A DNA stretch of 37,933 nt from a virus: positions 1 to 37,933 of the IMG/VR virus record IMGVR_UViG_3300015360_001429; one strand, given 5' to 3'. Under the pieces are notes generated by a model. It ran no database searches, was not told the origin of the DNA, and saw only the letters and a program-made list of their open reading frames with translations. Made by a program: the position numbers and the translations under genes. Of the stretch, positions 18,024 to 24,473 are shown in pieces (position 1 is the stretch's first letter; each line of letters begins with the position of its first letter).

Positions 18024-18188
18024 TCAAACACCCTTCGTATGAACAATGGTGTTCGAGTTCTTGCCGGTGTCGGCGCGGGCCAACTGGCTCTTGCGGGCGC
18101 CGAGGTCCGACTTGTCGAAGTCGATGCGGACGATGTTCTCCGGCGACTTCTTCGGAAGGCTCTTGGTGCTGTTGTGGAAAATGTCCAT
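18024..18188 (-). CDS. Small basic protein, 54 aa
   Basis: A short gene missed by length cut-offs. From ATG at 18188 it reads MDIFHNSTKSLPKKSPENIV and continues polar and basic (KSDLGARKSQLARADTGKN) to a TGA at 18024-18026. A strong GAGG site sits seven bases before the start, and the stop is one base before the scaffold start, so the three genes around it are packed like an operon. It has eleven Lys/Arg residues in 54 and no hydrophobic core, so it is probably an unstructured or nucleic-acid-contacting peptide. Function unknown; a small assembly or capsid-stabilising peptide is possible. Confidence 0.65.
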   Translation of the reverse strand: MDIFHNSTKSLPKKSPENIVRIDFDKSDLGARKSQLARADTGKNSNTIVHTKGV

Positions 18189-18197
18189 GGAATTACC

Positions 18198-18614
18198 TCA
18201 CGCTGCCATTGGTTGCGGTTGGGGTGGTGCGCCCCCCGGCGCGGCGCTGCGGGCTTTGAGCGCGGCGATCATCGGGGCCTGCTGGGCCTGGCCTTCCATC
18301 AGCGACTTCATCGCTGCCGGCATCGATTGGCCCTGCTCGTCGCCCGGCATAATCGTTTTGGAGAGCGGCTTAAGCGCGGAGAGGATGGCCTGACCCTGCT
18401 CGGAGTCGGAGCCGGCCAGAGAGAGCGCCTTTTCCAGAAGCTGGACGGCGATGGCCATGAATTGCTTGGCGCCGGCTTCGTTGCCGCGATTGGGGGTTGG
18501 CATCGACGCGCCGCCCGATCCGCCCGGCGCCGGCATGCCCGGCGGCGAAGCATTGCCGACTTGCGGCAATGGTGCGTTGGGCGATTGGCCCGGTGCGGCG
18601 GGAAGTGCAGCCAT
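18198..18614 (-). CDS. Hypothetical Pro/Gln/Met-rich protein, 138 aa
   Basis: The first of the leftward head genes after the divergent region. Residues 1-45 and 105-138 are low-complexity Pro/Gly/Ala/Gln tails; in between is one helical segment (AKQFMAIAVQLLEKALSLAG then GQAILSALKPLSKTI). This layout of a short helical core with disordered ends is common for small phage head-assembly proteins. The start ATG at 18614 has no clear Shine-Dalgarno, only CCTAG before it, so expression may depend on a promoter in the adjacent spacer. No family recognised. Confidence 0.55.
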   Translation of the reverse strand: MAALPAAPGQSPNAPLPQVGNASPPGMPAPGGSGGASMPTPNRGNEAGAKQFMAIAVQLLEKALSLAGSDSEQGQAILSALKPLSKTIMPGDEQGQSMPAAMKSLMEGQAQQAPMIAALKARSAAPGGAPPQPQPMAA

Positions 18615-18782
18615 CTAGGTTTCGGTCCCCAAAACCGGAGAAGTTCCGGTCCAGAGCCACCTTGCGGTTAAAATTCCCGATTGAGCCATAGGCAATAACC
18701 GGTTAAATTAGGAAGAATTCGGGAGTTCGAGGGCGAATTAGGGAGTCCGAGGCATAGCCGGGAACTTATTCATGGGTTTTTT
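18615..18782. promoter_or_regulatory. Divergent spacer with hairpin, palindrome and direct repeats
   Basis: This 168-base gap separates the leftward head genes from the rightward cassette and is visibly less GC-rich. It holds a hairpin at 18634-18650 (ACCGGA, 5-base loop, TCCGGT) and a perfect 10-base palindrome TAACCGGTTA at 18696-18705. Two near-identical 19-base direct repeats lie 20 bases apart at 18715-18733 and 18735-18753 (core GGGAGTYCGAGG). On the plus strand TTGAGC (18681) and TAAATT (18704), 17 bases apart, could be a weak -35/-10 pair for the cassette. The palindrome overlaps that -10 region, so repressor binding is plausible. Motifs are seen; promoter and operator roles are inferred. 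Confidence 0.45.
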
Positions 18783-18962
18783 GTGAACAAAGGCGCATGG
18801 TTGACCGTCAAAGATGTCGCGGTACGACTTGCGACGACCCCTCGCACGCTGTCTGTATGGCGCGAAGGCGGCAAGGGTCCGTCGTATTTCCGCATCGGCG
18901 GCGCGGTGCGCTACCGCGAGGACGAGTTGGAAGCCTGGATCGAGGCACAGAGGGGCAAATGA
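18783..18962 (+). CDS. Excisionase/MerR-like HTH DNA-binding protein, 59 aa
   Basis: A short rightward gene starting with GTG at 18783. Almost the whole protein is one winged-helix domain: WLTVKDVAVRLATTPRTLSV is the first helix pair and recognition helix, FRIGGAVRYREDELEAWIEA the wing and last helix. This matches the HTH_17/excisionase pattern (start 'Lt..eva..L..s..tv..w', then 'G..rf...el..wl'). Such proteins act as phage Xis, or as small transcription regulators. No integrase is visible, so a regulator of this cassette and of the divergent head operon is the better guess. The stop overlaps the next start as ATGA. The GTG has no strong ribosome site, so the precise start is uncertain. Confidence 0.75.
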   Translation: MNKGAWLTVKDVAVRLATTPRTLSVWREGGKGPSYFRIGGAVRYREDELEAWIEAQRGK

Positions 18963-19702
18963 ACGCCGAGCGCATCCTCGATGACCTCCACTGGCGCGGG
19001 CTGGCGCTCACCGGCGCCATGCCCCATGCAAACGAGTTCACCGCCCACCTGAAGACCTGTCCGGTATTCCCCGGTCATGTCATCGCGCAGGGCGACGGTG
19101 TCGCGCGCAACTGGGAGGGGGCGCTCGACCGCGAAGTCCTGTCGCATCGCATGGCGGACGTGCTGGCGGCGCCACACTTCTTCGACTTCGCGGTAAAGTT
19201 CACCCCCGCCATCGCGCGGTTCTTCGGCGAGCCGCCGGTCATGTACTCGTTCAACGCCTTCTGGACCCGCCCGGGACCGACCCTGCCCGACGTGAACATC
19301 CAGCAATGGCACCGTGACCGCGACGACCGCAAGTTCGTCGCCCTGTTCATGTACGGAACCGACGTGGCGAGCGACGAACAGGGGCCGCATCTCTACGTTA
19401 CCGGATCGCACAAGACCTATGACGACGGCAACCGGCCCCCGGTGTCGTTCGAAGAGGTGCAGCGGGTGAGCGGTATCGCCGGCACGACGTTCCTCGAATG
19501 TCCGCGCGGCCTGCACATGGGTATCAAACCGGTCGACGGCGAACGCTTGCTGGCCTGGGCGCGCTGGGGTGTGTCGGAGAAACCTCGTTCCTACTTATGG
19601 GACAAGCTGGAGCCGGTCGCGGCGTCGTCGCTTGCGCTGACGGGTGAGTATTCCGACGACGTGAAGACTTCGACACGGCTGACGGTGGACTGGGGCGCAT
19701 GA
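18959..19702 (+). CDS. PhyH-like Fe(II)/2-oxoglutarate dioxygenase, 247 aa
   Basis: Resembles phytanoyl-CoA dioxygenase-like enzymes, which hydroxylate or otherwise oxidise small molecules using Fe(II), O2 and 2-oxoglutarate. The metal triad is readable: H118 and D120 in QQWHRDRDD, and H186 in RGLHMGIKP, followed by basic residues R196 and R202 that could bind 2-oxoglutarate. The jelly-roll strands MYSFNAFWTRPG and HLYVTGSHKTY flank the first part of the site. At 247 residues it is a normal length for the short members. It is coupled to both neighbours by ATGA overlaps and precedes four glycosyltransferases, so a sugar or glycolipid substrate is plausible. The start at 18959, not the earlier in-frame ATG at 18797, avoids overlap with the HTH gene. 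Confidence 0.75.
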   Translation: MNAERILDDLHWRGLALTGAMPHANEFTAHLKTCPVFPGHVIAQGDGVARNWEGALDREVLSHRMADVLAAPHFFDFAVKFTPAIARFFGEPPVMYSFNAFWTRPGPTLPDVNIQQWHRDRDDRKFVALFMYGTDVASDEQGPHLYVTGSHKTYDDGNRPPVSFEEVQRVSGIAGTTFLECPRGLHMGIKPVDGERLLAWARWGVSEKPRSYLWDKLEPVAASSLALTGEYSDDVKTSTRLTVDWGA

Positions 19703-20586
19703 AAATACTGGCGTTGCGGCCAATGGATATGACGACTCAGCCCGTTATGGGCGGCCTCGAATCGCTTGAACGGCACGACATCACGACCGTCGTCTACAAC
19801 CACCTGCCCAGTATCGACGGCGGTTTTCTTGACGCGGTCGATAATGTCCGGCCCGACGTGGTGCTGTATCTCGGCAACAACGACCCGCGCCTGATGGCGT
19901 CGAACCGCACTTTCCAGAAGATGCGGAAGCTGGCGAAGACCGTGCTGCTGGCGTTCGATGCCTCCGACGCGACATGGACCCCGGTGCTGGAGTCCTACCG
20001 CAACGAAGAATGTTTCAGCCTGACGGTGAACATCGACGGCAACGATAACTGGCCGAAAGGTTCTCGGGACTATACGGCCCTCACCCCAACAGACCCGCGA
20101 CCTTACCGAGATCAAACACATCTTGGCGAACGCCCCGTCCGTTTCGGGTTCGCTGGCGGATACTCATCCCCTTCCCGCGCTGAAATCGTCAATTACCTCC
20201 GCGCGGAAGCTGGCCTTGTCGTCCCGAAACGCGACGAAGTTTACGGCTCCTATCGCGCCTACGCCCGCTTCATGGCTTCCTGTCAGTTCGTCCTCAACGT
20301 CCCCTTCTCCGGCTCCGACAACGCCAAGCAGGTCAAGGGGCGGGTGATCGAGGCCGGCATGGCTGGCTGTGTGCTGCTGGAAATGACCGGCGCCGCGACC
20401 GAGAACTGGTTCGACTCCGCCCTCGACTATGCCCGCTACACGTCGAAGGAACACATCCTCGACCTGCTGGCGGAGTTGCAGCACTTCCCCGGGGCCGCCG
20501 ACATGCTGGCGACGAATCTCTACACCCAGGTCCGTAAAAACCACGCCCCAGAGGTGTTCTGGGCAAAACTGTTCGGGAGCCTCTAA
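19699..20586 (+). CDS. CgeB-like GT-B glycosyltransferase, paralog 1 of 4, 295 aa
   Basis: N-terminal Rossmann-like half with RPDVVLYLGNNDPRL (about 51-65) and DASDATWTPVLESYRNEECF (about 87-106). The C-terminal half has FGFAGGYSSPSRAE and the donor-site stretch KGRVIEAGMAGCVLLE (213-228), with E218 in the place of the conserved Glu of GT4/CgeB-type (DUF3880-like) transferases. These enzymes move a sugar from a nucleotide donor to a glycan or protein. It is shorter than bacterial GT4 enzymes (about 350-400) and lacks a signal peptide, so it should act in the cytosol. The ATG overlaps the previous stop (ATGA). Donor and acceptor are unknown. Confidence 0.72.
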   Translation: MKILALRPMDMTTQPVMGGLESLERHDITTVVYNHLPSIDGGFLDAVDNVRPDVVLYLGNNDPRLMASNRTFQKMRKLAKTVLLAFDASDATWTPVLESYRNEECFSLTVNIDGNDNWPKGSRDYTALTPTDPRPYRDQTHLGERPVRFGFAGGYSSPSRAEIVNYLRAEAGLVVPKRDEVYGSYRAYARFMASCQFVLNVPFSGSDNAKQVKGRVIEAGMAGCVLLEMTGAATENWFDSALDYARYTSKEHILDLLAELQHFPGAADMLATNLYTQVRKNHAPEVFWAKLFGSL

Positions 20587-21639
20587 GTGAAAATTCTTGT
20601 CCTCACGACCTCGACCAACAACGTAAATACGTTCGTCGGCAGCCTCGCCTGCGTGCCGAACGTCGAAGTGTCGATCCTGAACTACGACCAGAAGTATCAC
20701 CAGGCGGTCAACACGGTGTTCCAGAACAACCCCCAGGCGCTGGCGCAGTATCAGCAGCAGGGCGTCGTGCCACACATCAAGCGCGACGACGCGGCGATGG
20801 ACGACGAGATGCTGATGGAGGCAAAGCTCGGCAAGCCCGACCTGATCGTCTACATCTCGGCGTGGCAGGGCGCGTTCGTCCCCCTCAACGACACCTTGGG
20901 CGAGTTGAACCAGATCGCCCCGGTTGTCCACTTCCTCTGCGACGCGGCAGACCCGCCATGGTGGCCCCAGCTCAAGGAGTTCGAGCGCCGCAACCAGTTC
21001 TCGCTGACGGTAGCGATCGACGGCGCGGAAGTGTGGCCCGGGTCGCCAGACCGGTCCGCATGGCTGGCAATGCTAAATCCCCGTGAAGAAGTCTGGTGTG
21101 TGTCAAAAGCTCTCACCCGGCTCACCCCCATTGACACCCGCGCTTTCGCGCGGGACAACGGCCTGTCGTTCGCGGAGCGCCCCTACGCCATCGGCTATGC
21201 CGGCAACGCCGGAACCCACACCCGCAACGCCATCGTCAAGCGGCTCTCGGCGGTGCGCGGGTTCGAGCATCGTCCGCGCGACCAGCACCCGCAATCCTAC
21301 GGCCAGTTCGTCGACTTCCTCCAGAACACCCGCATCGCGGTGTCGGTGCCGTTCACCGGCTCGGGCGCCGCGCGGCACGTCAAGGGGCGCGTGCTGGAGG
21401 CCGGGTTTGCCGGTTGCGCCCTGATGGAGTGGAAGAACTCGGCAACAGCGAAGTGGTTCACCCCGCGCCATGAATATTTTGAATATGAGAGCGTCGAGGA
21501 ATGCGCGTTCTACGCGGAGTGGCTGGCGACTCAGCCGAAACTTTGCCGCGACATGGCGGCCGCGCTGAACAGGAAAGTATGGGACGAGCATCGACCCGAG
21601 GTGTTCTGGGACAGTGTGTTTGCGGCGGTGGGGAAGTGA
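20587..21639 (+). CDS. CgeB-like GT-B glycosyltransferase, paralog 2 of 4, 350 aa
   Basis: Starts with GTG immediately after the previous stop. It shares the family landmarks: KPDLIVYISAWQGAF, FLCDAADPPWWPQLKEFERR, FSLTVAIDGAEVWPG, then IGYAGNAGTHTRNAIVKRL and the donor motif HVKGRVLEAGFAGCALME. It is about 50 residues longer than paralogs 1 and 4. Part comes from an N-terminal loop (about 43-68, Gln/Asn/Ala-rich). Another part is a roughly 20-residue segment (NPREEVWCVSKALTR) between AIDG and the LTPIDTRAF stretch, where the others have only a short linker. The same nucleotide-sugar transfer role is expected, possibly with another acceptor. Confidence 0.7.
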   Translation: MKILVLTTSTNNVNTFVGSLACVPNVEVSILNYDQKYHQAVNTVFQNNPQALAQYQQQGVVPHIKRDDAAMDDEMLMEAKLGKPDLIVYISAWQGAFVPLNDTLGELNQIAPVVHFLCDAADPPWWPQLKEFERRNQFSLTVAIDGAEVWPGSPDRSAWLAMLNPREEVWCVSKALTRLTPIDTRAFARDNGLSFAERPYAIGYAGNAGTHTRNAIVKRLSAVRGFEHRPRDQHPQSYGQFVDFLQNTRIAVSVPFTGSGAARHVKGRVLEAGFAGCALMEWKNSATAKWFTPRHEYFEYESVEECAFYAEWLATQPKLCRDMAAALNRKVWDEHRPEVFWDSVFAAVGK

Positions 21640-22553
21640 AAACCAAAATCCTCTGGATTTGTTTCGACTATAACTCGGCGGAACCCTGGTGGGACAGCTT
21701 GCTCGAACTCAACGAGTACGAGGTCGAGATTTTCCACTACAACCGCATTGTGCCGTCCGACAGCGCGATCCTCGACGCGGCCGACCGTTTCAACCCGGAC
21801 ATCGTGATCTACACCGGCACGGCGGGCGGTCCCGAACTGCCCAGCCCCAAGACCCTGGCGCGGCTACGCGCCAAGTACGGCCGCTCGGTGTTCCTCTCCG
21901 GCGACGTTGGCGACCCCCCGTGGTGGCCGTACATCGACGAATACCGGCAACACAAGTGCTTCGATCTCTACGTCAACTTCGACGGTAACGATAACTGGCC
22001 GAAGCAGGGTTCTGACTACACCGCACTGTCGCCCATCGCCCCCTCGTTCTTCAAGGGCGGGGCGCGGCCGCACGTCGAGCGTGGTATCGAGTTCGGGTTC
22101 TGCGGCACCTACGCCCGCGACAATCCGCAGGACCCGCGCCGGCTGGTGCTCGACCCCCTACGGCGCCGCATGGGGCTGGCGATGAAGCCGTGGAGCCCCG
22201 TATACCGAACCTACCACTCGGTCGGCGAGTTCCTCTGTAACGTCAAACTGACCGTCAACATGCCGTGGTCGGGGTCCGGGCAGGTCACCCAGGTCAAGGC
22301 CCGGGTATTCGAGGCCGGGCTGGCCGGGTGCTGTTTGCTCGACCACATGGACTCGCAGGCTCGGCACTGGTACGCCGCAGGGGAGGACTACGAGGTGTAC
22401 GAGAGCCCGGAGGACGCTGTCGAGAAAGCGAGGCGCTTACTCGCCGAGCCGGAGCGGATGCAGGAGATGGCGACGAAATTGCGGAAGGCGGTGCACGCGC
22501 GGCCGGCGCGGGACTTCTGGAAGAAGATCGTCGATACGGTGCTGAAGTCGTGA
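21636..22553 (+). CDS. CgeB-like GT-B glycosyltransferase, paralog 3 of 4, 305 aa
   Basis: The open frame begins at 21501, but the GTG at 21636 overlaps the upstream stop as GTGA and aligns with the starts of the paralogs (MKTKILWICFDYNSAEPWW). Landmarks: NPDIVIYTGTAGGPELPS, GDVGDPPWWPYIDEYRQ, FDGNDNWPKQGSDYTALSP, FGFCGTYARDNPQDPRR, QVKARVFEAGLAGCCLLD. The Pro-Trp-Trp-Pro loop is shared with paralog 2 and the NDNWPK loop with paralog 1, so the array has mixed ancestry or diverged stepwise. It is a predicted cytosolic sugar transferase, cotranscribed with the other three. Confidence 0.7.
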   Translation: MKTKILWICFDYNSAEPWWDSLLELNEYEVEIFHYNRIVPSDSAILDAADRFNPDIVIYTGTAGGPELPSPKTLARLRAKYGRSVFLSGDVGDPPWWPYIDEYRQHKCFDLYVNFDGNDNWPKQGSDYTALSPIAPSFFKGGARPHVERGIEFGFCGTYARDNPQDPRRLVLDPLRRRMGLAMKPWSPVYRTYHSVGEFLCNVKLTVNMPWSGSGQVTQVKARVFEAGLAGCCLLDHMDSQARHWYAAGEDYEVYESPEDAVEKARRLLAEPERMQEMATKLRKAVHARPARDFWKKIVDTVLKS

Positions 22554-23455
22554 AATTGCTTTGGCTTACGCCTTCGGACATGCTTACCGCTTGGGCGCAT
22601 GGGTCGATTGACTGCCTGGGCGAACATGAGGTTTCCTACTGTTGGTACGACAAGGTCGGCGTCCCGGTCGACGGCCCGATGCTCGACGCCGCCAACCGCG
22701 AACGCCCCGACGTTATCGTGTATATCGGGCAGGCCGGCGGCCCGTTCTGCGCCTCGCCCTCGACCTTCAAGCGACTGCGCCAGATCGCTCCGACCGTTCA
22801 CCTGAACTTCGACGCGGCGGACTCCGGCTGGGACGACTTGCTGAAAGAGTACCGCGACAAGGAGTGCTTCACGCTCACCATCGGCACCGACGGCCCTGCC
22901 TCGGGCCCGGTGGACTGGGAGTCCTACCATCCGGTCGACCCCCGCTTCTACGACAACGGCGCGCCGGAGCGCCGCCGCCCGATCCCGCTGGGAACCTGTG
23001 GCGGCTTCCCCTACGGTCTCCGGCGCGAGGTCATGGAGCATCTGAAAGCCAAGTCCGGCCTGTACATTAAGCCGCGCGAAGAGATTTACGGCTCCTATCG
23101 GCGATACGCCGATTTCCTGATGTCGTGCGAGGTCGCGGTCGACTGCGCCCTGTCGGCCGGCGGGCACAGCGGCAAGGGGCCCTACATCCGCACCCTCAAG
23201 ACCCGCGCGATCGAGGTTGGCCTAGCCGGCGCCTGCCTACTGGAACTGCGCGGGTGTGCCCTGAAGCGGTGGGCCGTTGAAGACGTGGACTACGCGACCT
23301 ACGAGACACCGGAAGAAGCTGCGGACGTTTATTCGACGCTGAAGGCGAACCCGGACAAGGCGCGGGACATGGGGCTGCGGTTGCAGAAGATCGTCCGCGA
23401 GACGATGAACCCCAGACTATTCTGGGACGCGGCATTTCAGAGGTGCGGGCTGTGA
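22550..23455 (+). CDS. CgeB-like GT-B glycosyltransferase, paralog 4 of 4, 301 aa
   Basis: The GTG at 22550 overlaps the previous stop as GTGA; the longer upstream extension would lie inside paralog 3 and is rejected. It reads MKLLWLTPSDMLTAWAHGS and shows RPDVIVYIGQAGGPFCAS, FDAADSGWDDLLKEYRDKEC, GTDGPASGPVDW, GTCGGFPYGLRREVMEHL, then KTRAIEVGLAGACLLE. A short insertion (SAGGHSGKGPYIRT) precedes the donor motif and replaces the SGSG loop of the others. It is the most diverged of the four in this loop, which in GT4 enzymes lies near the sugar donor, so a different donor sugar is plausible. Confidence 0.7.
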   Translation: MKLLWLTPSDMLTAWAHGSIDCLGEHEVSYCWYDKVGVPVDGPMLDAANRERPDVIVYIGQAGGPFCASPSTFKRLRQIAPTVHLNFDAADSGWDDLLKEYRDKECFTLTIGTDGPASGPVDWESYHPVDPRFYDNGAPERRRPIPLGTCGGFPYGLRREVMEHLKAKSGLYIKPREEIYGSYRRYADFLMSCEVAVDCALSAGGHSGKGPYIRTLKTRAIEVGLAGACLLELRGCALKRWAVEDVDYATYETPEEAADVYSTLKANPDKARDMGLRLQKIVRETMNPRLFWDAAFQRCGL

Positions 23456-24360
23456 ACAAGGACTCACGCATTCTTGTCACCGGCCACCTGGGGTTTGTCG
23501 GTATAAACCTCTGCCGCCGCCTGCTGCGCGACAAGCCCAATGTTCATGTGGCGCCCGCCGACTTCACCTTGCAGAACACCGGAGATGCCGTATGGGAGAC
23601 GCACAAGCCCACCCATGTCTTCCACCTCGCCGCCCAGGTGTTCGGTCTCGGCGGCAACATACAGAACCAGGCCGAGGGGTTTCGCCGCAATACCCTCATC
23701 AACACTAACGTCATCGACGCCTGTGTCCGGCACGGGGTCGAAAAGATCGTGGCGATGGGCACTGTCGCGATGTACCCGGCGAGCGTACCGAACAACCATT
23801 TTTGCGAGTCCGACCTCTGGAACGGCCCCGTTCACGATTCCGAGTGGGGCTACGCCAACGCCAAGCGGGGCATGCTGGCCTATCTCGAAGCCTGCCGGGT
23901 CAGCTACGGCCTGAAGTACGTATGCCCTATCGCCACCAATTTGTACGGCCCCCACGACCGGTTCAACGCCGCTACCGGGCACGTCATCCCGTCCCTGATT
24001 CGCAAGTTCTACGAGGCGAAGCGGGGCGGGACCGAGGTGCTGGTCTGGGGCGACGGTTCGCAAACCCGCGACTTCCTTCATGTCGACGACGTGGTGAAGG
24101 GCCTGATCAACTGCATGACGAACGACCTGGAGCCGGTCATCAACCTGGTCTCCGGGCGCAGCCGGACCATCCGTGACGCGGTGTCTATCTTGGAGCGACA
24201 CACCGGGGTCAAAGCGGTCTACGACCCCTCGAAGCCATCGGGGCAGTTGCAGCGGTCCTACAAGGCGGGGCTGGTTCACGCGCCGATCCAGTTGGAAACT
24301 GGGCTGATCGGCACCTACGACTGGTACGCAGCGAATGAGGGCGTGGCGCGAAAGGTGTAG
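23452..24360 (+). CDS. Extended SDR, GDP-fucose synthase / NDP-sugar epimerase-like, 302 aa
   Basis: The NAD(P)-binding motif TGHLGFVG (10-17, Gly at 11, 14 and 17) opens the protein. T104 in AMGTVAMYPAS with Y134 and K138 in GYANAKRGM form the SDR catalytic set (S/T, YxxxK). The arrangement YP...E..L..GP...Y..AK is like GDP-L-fucose synthase (3,5-epimerase/4-reductase) and UDP-sugar epimerases. A substrate-binding segment LVWGDGSQTRDFLHVDDVV is present. A usual length is about 310. The GTG at 23452 makes a GTGA overlap; another GTG at 23443 is possible. It probably supplies or converts a nucleotide sugar for the four transferases upstream. The precise sugar is unknown. Confidence 0.72.
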   Translation: MNKDSRILVTGHLGFVGINLCRRLLRDKPNVHVAPADFTLQNTGDAVWETHKPTHVFHLAAQVFGLGGNIQNQAEGFRRNTLINTNVIDACVRHGVEKIVAMGTVAMYPASVPNNHFCESDLWNGPVHDSEWGYANAKRGMLAYLEACRVSYGLKYVCPIATNLYGPHDRFNAATGHVIPSLIRKFYEAKRGGTEVLVWGDGSQTRDFLHVDDVVKGLINCMTNDLEPVINLVSGRSRTIRDAVSILERHTGVKAVYDPSKPSGQLQRSYKAGLVHAPIQLETGLIGTYDWYAANEGVARKV

Positions 24361-24473
24361 GTGCCGGTCGCGGCAGCAGGAAGCTAATCTGCCCACCGGC
24401 GGACGGGGTTTTTCACAACCGAGGCACTCACCGTCTAATCCTCGTCGGAGTGTGTCGCCCCCCGCTGCGGTCT

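Noticed and set aside
18783-18962. Proof of lysogeny from the excisionase-like gene
   Set aside because: HTH_17 proteins are often plain regulators, and no integrase or attachment site was found in the window.
24361-24473. Bidirectional terminator in the convergent spacer
   Set aside because: The only complementary arms I found are five bases long with a loop over 20; a T-run follows no stable hairpin. A terminator may exist but is not supported.
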